Part shown: positions 48,098 to 59,120 of the stretch, in pieces
Layout of the letters: the number at the start of each line of letters is the position of its first letter
Numbering within the stretch: position 1 is the first letter of the stretch
From: Phaseolus vulgaris
Taxonomy: Eukaryota > Streptophyta > Magnoliopsida > Fabales > Fabaceae
Assembly (NCBI RefSeq): GCF_000499845.2
Contig: NC_023751.2
Coordinates: 13,334,423 to 13,398,422, forward strand
Direction: 5' to 3'
Length of the DNA: 64,000 nt
Translations under genes and position numbers: made by a program
Notes under the pieces: generated by a model
Database searches by the model: none
What the model was told of the DNA's origin: nothing
Seen by the model: only the letters and a program-made list of their open reading frames with translations

Positions 48098-48775
48098 AAC
48101 TTCTCTAATTTTTTTTTTCTATTTTATCCTTATATCAATATTTGATTTTATTTCATTATTATGAATATTGCGTTATTTCCTCTTTTTTCAAAAAAATATA
48201 AATTTTCAATTTGTTTTAAAAAAATTTAAATTTTAAATTTTTCAAATTTTCAAACTATAAGACATTTTTGAAACACTTCAAAATTTTCAAAAATTTTAAA
48301 TTTTTAAATTTTCAAAGTTTTTAAATTTTAAATTTTTCAAAATTTCAAACCCTAAAGCCTTTTCGAAACACTTCAAAATTTTAAATTTTAAATTTTCAAA
48401 TTTTAAATTTGAAATTTTTTAAAATTTCAAAGTATTTGCTTCTTTAAGTTCCTTCAAATTTTTTTCCTAATTTATTCTTATATCAATATTTGATTTGATT
48501 TTATTATTATGGACATTGCGTCATTTCTTATTTTTTCAAAATTTTAAATTTTCAAATCTTTTAAATTTGAAATTTTCAAATTTTTTAAATTTTAAATTTT
48601 CAAACCGTAAATCCTTTTCTTTAAATTTTCAAAATTTACAAATTTTAAAAATTTTTAATTTTAAACTTTTCAAATTTTCAAACCTTAAAGTCTTTTCGAA
48701 ACACTTCAAATTTTGAAATTTTAAAATTTCAAAATTTTGAATTTTTAGAAATTTTAAATTTAGAACTAAACTGAA
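48098..48775. repeat. Duplicated AT-phrase repeat (AAATTTTC-rich)
   Basis: TTATATCAATATTTGATTT followed by TTATTATGAATATTGCGT occurs at about 48130 and again, slightly changed, at about 48478. After each comes a long run of AAATTTTCAAATTTTAAA variants. The phrase TTTTCGAAACACTTCAAA recurs three times (about 48265, 48360 and 48690). Beyond it, about 48850-48990, are four loose copies of TTTCCATTTGATATA. Confidence 0.75.
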
Positions 48776-50584
48776 GGCTTTATAAACCCATCAAACCTTT
48801 TTTTCGTTTTCTATTTTCATATTTTCATTTGACATACCATAATTTTCCACAGTTTGAATAAGCGAGGGAACAATTTTCCATTTGATATAAAGAGCAATTT
48901 TCTATTTGATATACAGTTAGTTTTCCATTTGATATAATGAGAAATTTTCTATTTGATTTACTTATGAGTTTTTCATTTGATTTCGTCATTTCTTACTATT
49001 TTAGTTAGTTTAATCAAAGAACTTACGATCGTATTGGCACATGCTCTTTTTTTTCTGTTGATGTTCGTGTTGTTCCTTTTATCTTTCTTTTGATTTTTAT
49101 CTTTTGTTGAGTAAAAATTAGTATTGTCCTTTTTGTTGTTGATTGGTTGTGGATGTTCAGGGTTTTCTGCATTGGCTTTGGATTGTTGATTGGAAAATCT
49201 CTAGAAGCTTTGGTGTTTGCGGTATGTTATGGGAACATCTTTCCAATGTTGCCTTTTTTTTTCATGGAACAAAAGAAGTTGACAATTTATTGGTTTTGGT
49301 TTTGTTTCAGTTTTGTTTCAGAGTATGCAATATACCAATGTAAGTTATTGGGAAGAAGAATTTTTTGAAGACCTTATTGAGCATCATAAGAGGAGGTTTG
49401 TTTTCTGATAATTAGTTTAACATTTCTTCCATTTAAAAATGAAAAAAAAATATCTCCTATGATAAAAAACAATGAGTGATAATTTCCCACTGCAGAGACT
49501 ACTTGAAGATTGTGACTTTAACAACTACTTTTCTTTTATTCTCACTATTATAACATTTTGAAAAAAAAAATCTTTTATAAATCTTGGCTCTTCCCTAAAC
49601 CATCATATATGTGAAGTTGAAATGGAATAATAATTGATGAGGATGATAGCAATGGATGTGAAAAACTAGGTGTGAAGAATCATTGAACTTATTTATAACT
49701 AGAAACACATACTCAAACCAATCTATGTCCAACTGTTTTAGGTTTGTAAGCCAATTTTTTGTGTCTTTTTAGTTTTCTCATAAAAAATTGAACTACATTT
49801 CGAATTTTCAGAACAAAAATGCTAAATGTGTTTATTTTAAAATGAGAATATCAAAATTATAGATTCAACAAAATAGAGGATGAAAGTTATATATTTTAAA
49901 ATATGATGTTAATTTTCATGTACATTGTAATTTTTACATTAGCAATTAATTACAATTTTATCTCAAATAACTTTTAAAAAAATTAAAAATGATTATAATA
50001 TTGAATACATAATAGAGGACAAAATATATATATATATATATATATATTAAAATATTAAATATATAATAACAATAAAATACTGAAATAATAATAATAATAA
50101 TAAAATACAGATATATATTAAAATTTTAAATTTATAAAATAAAGGAATACTTTATGTTTTTAAATAACATTTTTCACTTTTTAAAATTTTAAATTATTAC
50201 TTATTCTTTTAAAATGGGTGATTATTTTAGTCTTTGTATTTTCTTTTAAATTCCCATTTGTTCAAAATCTATAAACATTGATTAATTGTTGGATCCGAAA
50301 AAGGAGAAATAAAATAAATATGTAAAATAAAAGAGTAAAGTGAAACTGTTTAAAGTTAGAATAAAAAAAATGAAAAAAAAATATTTGTAATGAATATTTT
50401 CATTTATTTTTATTTTCATGAAATTACTTTAACTATTAAGTTTATTATAATAAAAAAATATGTTAACATTAATTACAAAACTAATTATGGTTTAAATATT
50501 TTATTAATGACATAATAAAATATAATGCATTAAACATGTTAAAAAATGAAACATAAAACAACAAAAAGTACAGGTCTCCCATTT

Positions 50585-50840
50585 GTGCTTATTAGGAAAC
50601 AATTTCCTGTAAAATTAAATTTTATCATTACTATAAATAAATCACAAGGGCAAACTATACCTAATGTTGGAATTTACTTTCCATGATAGGTTTTTAATTA
50701 TAGTCAATTATATGTTGTTTTATCAATAGGTGTTTCTCAAGCTTTAACAAGAATTCTTTTTAAAAAAGAACACTTTGAAGGAGAAGATGAAAATTTTACT
50801 AAAATTGTTGTTATCTCAAAAATCAGGTATTGTTAATTTT
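50585..50840 (+). pseudogene. Helitron (PIF1-like) helicase C-terminal fragment
   Basis: One plus-strand frame reads RKQFPVKLNFIITINKSQGQ, then T-I-P-N-V-G-I-Y-F-P, two adjacent stops, then VFNYSQLYVVLSIGVSQALT, then NFTKIVVISK. This is the motif V/VI region of PIF1-type helicases encoded by plant Helitrons. In-frame stops and the absence of the rest of the helicase and of Rep show a decayed fragment. Helitron termini were not found. Confidence 0.75.
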
Positions 50841-51316
50841 ATTTATGTTTATAATGATAAATCTATGTGAATACTCTACTTACACTATTTGTTATTATAT
50901 ATTAAAGGTAACATAATATATAAAGAATTCTTACCATTGAATGAAGACATCAACACAAAATATTCACACAATTATCTACACAAAGAGACAATATATGTAT
51001 ATTGCATATGTATATTTGTGTGTGTTAGGGTTTAGAGTTTAGTCCGATAATAGTGTTATATATTGAATGATTGAAGAGCATCATGAAAGCATTCATTTGG
51101 AATCATTATGTTAATTTCAGCCCTTCATTTTGCATATAATATATCTTCTACTCTTCTATGATCTCTCCCTTCCTATTAATAATTATTGTTTATTTTGTTA
51201 CCTCATGCCTGTTCCATATATTATGTCTAATAAATTCTTATTCATCCCATTTATATTTTGTATAGATTATAATTTTTAAGTCTAATAAATATAGTCATAT
51301 CTTTCAGCAATCGTAG

Positions 51317-52545
51317 CTATTTTTATTTTAATTTTTAAAAGTCAGAAATTAATTATATATATATATTAAAACTTAAATCGTTTTAATATATATATTTAAT
51401 CTCAGAAATTAAAACATTGTAAATTTGTACTAAAATATTCTACAACTCCTAAGAGGATAAAATTTATTTTGCTTCCTGATTTCCTCTTCGAATATACTAA
51501 GTTTCAAATTCTGATTATACTTTATTTTATATTTTTTTTTGTGTTTTTCATGGTCACAATCACGAACCCTCTCCACCACTTATATATACACTATGTAAGG
51601 TGATCCTTCAAAGACTTTTACCAATTGGAATGTGTGAGTGGAAAGATTATATTAATTTTATTTTAATAAAAATAAATTTTGTTTATATTTTACACTATGA
51701 AAGGTTGGACCACTTCTAGTATGTGGTATGTCAAAGATTTTATAAAAGAAATACAAAGGGAAGAAGAAGACGTTCCAACTTTATCTTTTATTTTTTATAT
51801 TTAAGATGCCTTTTTATTTCTTCACTTTTTGGTGAATTTGGTTGGTGGATTGAAGTTGTATGAAGATTTATTTGATAGTACTAAAGTTTCAAACCTTGTT
51901 TCATTGGTCAATGATCTTAGAATTTATAGGAAAAAAGACAATTACAAGGTAAACCGTAACAATTAAGTACATTTATCTTGTAATTGTCCTTTTTTTCTAG
52001 AAATCCTTAGATCATTGACCAATGAAACAAGGTTTGAAACTTCAGTACTATCAAATAAATCTTCATATAACTTCAATCCATCAGCTAAATTCACCTAAAA
52101 GTAAAAAAAATAAAAAAAACATCTTAAATATAGAAAATAAAAGATAAACCTGAAGCCTCTTTTTCTTCTCTCTGCCTTCATTTTATAAAATCTTTCACAC
52201 TACCACATACACGTGTAAAATATAAACAAAATTTATTTTTATTAAAATAACATCCACACACACAAAAATAAAATAAAAGTATAATCAGAAATGGAAACTT
52301 AGTATATTCGAAGATGAAATCAGAAAGCATAATAAATTTTGTCCTTTTAGGAGTTGTAGAATATTTTAGTACAAATTTATAATGTTTTAGTACGTAATTT
52401 CTGGGATTAAAATAAATAAATAAATAAATATATAATTATTGAATTACAAATTAAAAGTAATCTTATTGAAATGATTTAAGTTTTAATATATTTATTTTTT
52501 CACTTAACATTAATTTTTGACTTTTAAAAAATAAAATAAAAAGAG
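51317..52545. repeat. Long inverted repeat with about 600-bp arms
   Basis: The left arm (51317-51948) and right arm (51977-52545) are reverse complements along most of their length, with a loop of only 28 nt (51949-51976). Near the loop, GACAATTACAAG faces CTTGTAATTGTC. CCTTGTTTCATTGGTCAATG faces its complement at about 52010-52030. Outer ends pair TATTTTTATTTTAATTTTTA with its complement near 52516-52545. There is no coding capacity. It could be a foldback transposon or a hairpin-RNA source. Confidence 0.88.
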
Positions 52546-52970
52546 TTTTCAAAAGAGCAAGAGTGTTGTTCAAGCTTTGTTGTGGTGACAAGATCTAATC
52601 ACAGGGTTCCCTGTATTGTGCTGATTCAGGTGTTTTCTATTCTTGTGTAGATTCTTGTAAATTGTACTTCTTTTCTATACTGTGTGTGTTTGAAATTTTA
52701 TAAAGACGGAGGTTGTTCTGCCTTGAGGTGTGAAGTTTTGTAAAGGGGGTGAGTAGGCTTTGTGAGATTCAAAGTCACCTCTTTGTGGTGTGTGTTGTAA
52801 TCTGTGCTGATTACTAGTGAAACTCAAAGGATTGTTTGAGAACTAGATGTAGCTCGAGGATTGAGGGAACCAGTATAAACCTATTGTGTAAATCTCTCTT
52901 TCTCTCAGACTCTCTATAACTTCTATAACTGTTTGATTTTAGTGGGGATGTCTTTTCTAATTATCATTAT
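52546..52970 (+). mobile_element. LTR-type fragment (Copia-like 3' LTR part)
   Basis: Less AT-rich than its surroundings, with GTTGTTCTGCC, GTGAGTAGGCTTTGTGAG, then CTCGAGGATTGAGGGAACCA and GTATAAACC followed by a CT-rich stretch. I know this run of phrases from the promoter/leader end of plant Copia LTRs. No gag-pol is nearby. It directly abuts the right arm of the foldback. Confidence 0.45.
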
Positions 52971-53159
52971 TATGTTCTTCATTTTTACATAATTTCAAAA
53001 TTACAAACAAATTAACATGTTTTTATTTCTTTCCGGATCAAATGTAATAACTTTATATTATATATTTCGACAACTAATTAATATTTCTGCTATGTTCTAA
53101 ATATCTATTTTCTTTTTAAAATATATTCATTTTGTTATTGATAATAATGGAAATCATTA

Positions 53160-53345
53160 TTAAAAATAATTTTAATATATATATATATAACATAACATAA
53201 TTTAAAGAATCATAAATAATATTAAAATTATGTAAATAAATTAACTTAAGTAAAGAAATTAAATTAATAAAATGTTAAATAATAAAATTATACTTAAATT
53301 TTAAATTATAATTCATTATTTCTTTCAATCTTACATTTCTTTTTG
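53160..53345 (-). repeat. Inverted partial copy of the 34-kb MITE-like interior
   Basis: The reverse complement matches about 34310-34440: TTATTATTTAACATTTTATT and TTATTTACATAATTTTAATA in the same order. Confidence 0.6.
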
Positions 53346-53365
53346 TTTTATTTATAAATGAAATT

Positions 53366-53488
53366 TGTTGGAGATCCCAGACTAGATATTAGAGTCTTTC
53401 ATTATATATAAGTGGGTGCAATCCTCACCTCATTGAGCCGGTTTTATGAGGTTGAATTAGGCTTAAAATCCACTTTGTAATATACATG
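53366..53488 (+). mobile_element. Short LTR/TRIM-like fragment
   Basis: It starts TGTTGGAGATCCC and contains TATAAGTGGGTGCAATCC, CCGGTTTTATGAGGTTGA and TTAGGCTTAAAATCC. These are the standard phrases of a widespread small plant LTR family (TGTTGG... start, TATAAGTGGGTGCAA promoter). Only one copy is present, so it is a solo LTR or truncated TRIM. It lies about 0.4 kb upstream of the NIT2 start. Confidence 0.6.
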
Positions 53489-53900
53489 CATTTAAAAAAA
53501 GACTTTCGGATTATCTAATTTAGAAACTAATTATACATAAAAAAAATCAGATTATATAATTCAGAAGTTAATTATAAATTTTAAAAAAACTTTGTAGTCC
53601 AAAAAATTAGAGAAAAATATTTTTGGAAATAAAAAAATTTATGAAGCTTAGAGAAGAACATGGAAGTGGGCGAAGAAACAGTCTCCATTTTATTATACGA
53701 GTGTTGTCTTTTTTTTTCTTTTAAGGAGATAATTGTTCTGTGAATTTTCTTTAATTTCTGTATTTCTAAAGAGTTTTTCACTTTTTACTATACACAACAA
53801 TAATAATAAAACATACCAGTTGAATTAATTGGTAAATTCCGTCTCCCACATCCGATGTGCTGACCTGAAATCTGAAGGGTTTGGATTTTCAGAATCAGAA

Positions 53901-56900
53901 ATGAAAGCATTCGCAATTTCACCATCACTGCTTAACTTCAAATCTTTCACTTTCCACCACTCTTACTCTTCCAATCCCTTTTTTCCCCTCTCTTCCGTTC
54001 TCCCCTCTCTCTCCCCCTCCCGTCTCCTCCACCGCCCAATCCCCCGCCACTCTCCGATCATGGCCGCCGCTTCATTCAACTCCGAAAGCGCCCGTGCCCC
54101 ACCCGCCATTCCCATGCCCTCTCCCCCTCTGTCCAAGGCAAGTTCTCTTTCTCTCTCTCTCTCTCTCCCTCTCTTCGTTCCCGCTCGCTCACGGCACGCG
54201 CTTTGTTATCTTTCAGTTCAAAATTGGCCTCTGTCAACTCTCCGTTACTCCCGACAAAGGCAGGAACATCGCGCACGCGCGGACCGCCATTCAGGACGCT
54301 GCATCCAAGGGCGCTCAGCTTGTGCTTTTGCCTGTCAGTTCCTTTTCCTTTTCCCCTCTTTTTACTTCTTCTGATGAACATGATCCGCGTTTTACTCTAT
54401 TAAGGTTTGCACAACTTTGATAAACTTTCACGTGTTCTTGAACAAGCTTTGGGATTGAGTTAGGTTTTACGTCCCAATTCTAAGAATGAGTGCGACTGTG
54501 TTTTGTCAGGAAATTTGGAATAGTCCTTATTCCAATGACAGTTTCCCTGTCTACGCTGAGGATATTGACGCCGGTGCCGATGCTTCTCCTTCAACCGCCA
54601 TGCTCTCTGAACTATCTCGTCTCTTGAAAATCACCATCGTCGGTGGTTCCATTCCAGAACGTTCTGGAGGTCGCTTGTACAACACTTGTTGCGTTTTCGG
54701 CACTGATGGAAAGCTGCTCGCCAAGCACCGCAAGGTACCGCTCCTCCGAATAATACTTCGTTATCTTGGAAATTTAATTTTGTAATTGGATGGAATTTTG
54801 GGAGGTGAATAATGCGTGAATTGTTTTTAGAATGTGCTTTGTTGTTGTGTAATTTCTGACATACTGCCTATCCTGCAGATACATCTCTTTGATATTGACA
54901 TCCCTGGGAAGATTACCTTTATCGAGTCAAAAACTCTTACTGCTGGGGAGACACCAACGATTGTTGACACAGGTCTAATATGTTCTCTCATCACACATTC
55001 TAACTCATGTTCTATTTCAGTACTGATGCGGTTTTATATTTTGGTACTATTATGTTTACTGTCATGTAAGAGAAATGTATATTTAAAATTTAAAGTAGCT
55101 GGTAATGATAATATAGGCAGGCCGCAGAACAAAGGAAATGAAAGTCATTATGGTTGTTGACTTGGATAAACCCCTAAAGTTATTATGGTTAACTTGGATG
55201 AAGTAAATGTAGTTTTATACTTTGGTATTATGTTTACTTGTCCATGACATCTTGAACTTACATGCTACTCTACCATATCTTATGCACAATCAGCCATTGT
55301 ATGTCTGTATCGAGGAATTTTGTGAATTATATCACTTGTTCAGACTAAATGTTTTTACGTATTTGTGGCTTCTCGAATGTGAGTATAGTGTCTGTGTGAT
55401 ATGAAAGAGGAAGCTGTTATATAGAATTCTGAAGGTTAGTTCAAAAGGAGAGGATAATGTGTAGGTGTGCTTTTAACTAGTTATGTTTGTGGTGTAGTTT
55501 TAACCTAATGATACTAGATAGAAGAAAGCACCCTGTAAAAGCTTCTCATCCAATCCTTATTTATAGAACAGAACACGTATTTTGACTACCATGTCAAGGA
55601 GTGATTTAATATTTTTTGCGCTATCAGACTATTTTTTTCTTGCAGTAAAAATTTCTATGTTTGAGTAAACAAATTGATGTGAGTTGATTCATGCAGAGGT
55701 TGGACGCATTGGCATAGGCATCTGTTATGACATTCGGTTTCCAGAACTAGCAATGATATATGCTGCAAGAGGTTTGTCTTTTCCATATTTAATATATTTG
55801 GAAACAATTAATCTCTCTCTAGTTTTGATTGGTTGCCTATGATTTAAGTTCTCCAAATTGTCTTTATCCATGCCTCCTAAGTGTCATGCTATTAGCATCA
55901 TATAGTACCAATTTTGATTTTTTTGGGATGGATAGGAGAGATTGGTTCACATGCATTAGGCAACACTGCCTGTGTATTTCTTATTTCAGGGATATACTAA
56001 AAGAAATTTCAAATCCATAGTTCTTGGTATGACATTTCATTTCCTTTATTAGGTTATCTGTCTATTATTCCTCTTTTTTTGTATACACTTTCAAGGATCA
56101 ATTGAGATTAATTATCAAGTTGTGTTGATTTGAAAACAGATAAACACAACTATTTTATTATTTTCTTGTTCTAAGATTTGGCAAACTTATAGTATCAGTT
56201 AGCTTTTGACTTCAGGTGCTCACTTACTCTGCTATCCCGGGGCATTTAACATGACAACTGGACCATTACATTGGGAGTTATTACAGAGGGCAAGGTAGTA
56301 AATGGATACAACTAAGTGAAACATTTAGCTACCTGGAACACTTGTTTTAGTTGTGTTTCAGTTAAAATTTATAACCCTATCTAGTCTTGTAAATTTCCCT
56401 TAATTTGTTCTTGTCTCCTAATATATGATAATATTTTAAATTAATACCTTTTGATTTTTATTCATTTTTAGTCGTTGAAAATTATAAAACCACATGCTTT
56501 TTTTTGTCTCAAGTGAGGAATTAAAACCACACTCTTTTTTGTTAAATTTAGGACTAATCATAAATTAAATTTAACTAGGGACTAAATTGAAAAACGCCAA
56601 CTTTCAAATGTAGAAAACATACTGAAGCCAATAACGTGTTACTGTCTGTAAACAAACTCAATAAACTTGAAACTTAACTGGGTTTTTTAACTAATTACAT
56701 TACATCCACTAAAATGGACGATTGTTTTCTGAACCATATTTATAATTTGTTATAGGCGTTTGTAGACAAATATAATATTGTTTGTAGAAAACAAGAAACT
56801 GCTGATCATAATTGAAGTTAAAATATATATTTGGGTTACCTTTCTCGGTGTTCCACTTTCATTTTTTTCTTTTGACTCTTCCTTATCTTTGGCATAGAAA

Positions 56901-59120
56901 ACCATTTTTTATTTTAAGTTTTATAAAATATTCATGATTAAGCAGTAATGACTAATTAAAATTCCATTGCTAATCTATGCTTTGTTTCTTCTCTTGCAGG
57001 GCTACAGATAATCAGGTAATGCTCCCTTATTTTTTCGAACTTATGTAGGGTTTTAATGTATGAATACTAATATTTTATTTTAAAAGTATATGAAATCCGA
57101 AATAATCTAGTTGTTTTCATTTATGTATTTAGTTTAGCTCTTGATGGATCAACCGAACATTATGCTTGAAAAAGTAGCTTTAAATTGGGAGAAGTATGCA
57201 TTGTAAATAAGAAATTAAACTCCCCAACTCCACAATTTGTTGTAAATGTGATAAATTGAAATCTTATGCTACCTTCTATGAAGCACTGACCCCAACACCA
57301 GACATAATTGACATGGACACCGGTACACAACTTTCCAAAATATAGGACACCTCAACACTGCTAATATGTACACATACACACACGCGTGTAAACTCAACGT
57401 GACAAAAAAACTCAATTGTTTTCTTTTAATTTCTTTTTCATCTTTTTATTATCGCAGTGCCCAGTTCAGCTAAAACTAGGTGTCGGGTTAAATTTTTTTA
57501 CTCATGTTCAAGTCGTGTGGAAGAGATGTTCAAGATGTGGCAACTAGGTGTAGGAGCCGAATAAGATCTTTTAACTGTGACACTGAAAAGTGTCAGACAC
57601 GTGCCAGAGGCGTGTCTGACAAGTATGTTGTCCAAAAAAGTGTTGAACGTGATGACATGACATGCTATTCTACGGTGGTGTCAGTGCTTACTAAGCGACC
57701 TGTTTCTGTGTTGTTTCCCTTGTTCAACAAGGTGGTGTCTCAACAATATATTTGCGTATTTCTAAAGTCTAAAGTCCAAATATGTAGATTAATATCCACT
57801 GACGAGCAATGTATTTTTAGGAAAGCTCCACAATTCCTACACATCTCAGTATTTTACATCCACAGATGAGCAGTGGATTTTTGGAAGACAACACTACACA
57901 TCTCAGTATTTTACAGTTGAACTTGAATCGCTGGGATTGTGTTAGTAAACTACCTATGAAGAAGGTTTATAGCAGGAAAAGGAAGTGTGGTTACAAACAG
58001 AATTTTAGAGTCATGAGGATTTATTAATGGACCATGGTACTTTAACCCCTAATAAAAAAATTACACTTACTTTAAATCCACTATTTTACCTTTCATCCTA
58101 TAAAAAGTTCATTTTTTTAATTATCATGTGATCCCCAAAATAGGTTGTCTAGTGGTTGGTGGGTATCAAATGACTATTTTTCTTTATTAATAGCATTAGC
58201 CTTGTAATGGGCAAATAACTGTATACAGGGAGGGAGTACATAGGGAAAGATAAAGTTAGTAACTGTCCAGTAGACAGTATATTTATTAGGAGACTGGAAT
58301 AAATAGGAAAAAGGGAGAGTTAGTCCTTTTACTGATATTTGAAATTTTGAATCAGAATTATAGTGGGACAGTCATGGTCTATTAAGTGTCCCATTTATAT
58401 TTTTTTCCGGTAATTTTTCATATTCATTTCAGTTTGTGTGTATCCACTACAGAGCTACATAGTGAGGATTGATTTCAATAAATTTTCCTTTTTTTGCTTA
58501 TTATTTCTGATCCTCTTCTATTAGATTTATGCAGTTGATTGTGATTAAAGCAGGGTATAGTTAGGGGTTTATATGTGTCCTGACCATAATAGTCATTGTT
58601 TGAATTGTAAATTTTAAGGAGATTAATTGATGCTTAACTTTAAGAAAATCTTTACTGACAGTTATATGTGGCTACCTGTTCGCCTGCCCGAGATACAGGA
58701 TCTGGTTATGTAGCCTGGGGTCACTCTACTCTTGTTGGACCAGTAAGTAGAGCCATTTAATGTTCTGATTTGTCAGTATTATATTTTCTGAGTTTCTAAT
58801 AGCAAATAGAAAAGGGAAAATATCTTTAATTCTGTACTTACTGTGGAATAAATAAAATATGGCAGTTTGGAGAAGTTCTGGCTACTACAGAGCACGAGGA
58901 GGCTACCATCATTGCAGAAATTGATTATTCGATATTGGAGCAAAGAAGGTTTTCTTTTATTCACACTAAAATTCTACGCATGTATAGCTTTTAATTACCT
59001 GTCATAATATTCATACGAATTGTTTTCATTAAATTATTCAGGACAAATCTCCCTGTAACTAAGCAAAGACGAGGGGATCTTTACCAGTTGGTGGATTTTC
59101 AGAGGCTGAATTCCCAGTGA
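53901..59120 (+). CDS. NIT2: Omega-amidase (nitrilase-like NIT2), 10 exons
   Basis: Exons: 53901-54137, 54217-54333, 54510-54734, 54879-54972, 55697-55771, 56216-56294, 57000-57015, 58662-58742, 58866-58948, 59042-59120, giving 361 residues. The enzyme is a C-N hydrolase that deaminates alpha-ketoglutaramate and alpha-ketosuccinamate. The catalytic triad is visible: Glu about 119 (LLPEIWNSPY), Lys about 193 (HRKIHLFDID) and Cys about 234 ([11 protein letters not shown]). Other family blocks are [39 protein letters not shown] and [20 protein letters not shown]. The first about 53 residues are Ser/Pro/His-rich, suiting a plastid transit peptide. A second in-frame ATG at 54060 would give a form lacking it. 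Intron 1 is GC-AG. Exon 7 is only 16 nt. AATAAA at 59215-59220 is a likely polyadenylation signal. Confidence 0.94.
57290..57660. other. Repeat-like block in NIT2 intron 7
   Basis: It contains many GTGTC/GACAC phrases (ACATGGACACCGGTACAC, AAGTGTCAGACACGTGCCAG, GGCGTGTCTGACAAG), unlike the flanking intron. A related phrase set lies near 23430-23500. It may be a fragment of a dispersed repeat. The 121-codon frame at 57504-57869 falls across it and is not a gene. Confidence 0.35.

Noticed and set aside
53829..53900. Upstream extension of the NIT2 reading frame
   Set aside because: The extension begins with TTG. The first ATG in frame is at 53901.
57504..57869. 121-codon frame within NIT2 intron 7
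   Set aside because: It lies in an intron between well-supported exons and crosses a repeat-like block. No domain.
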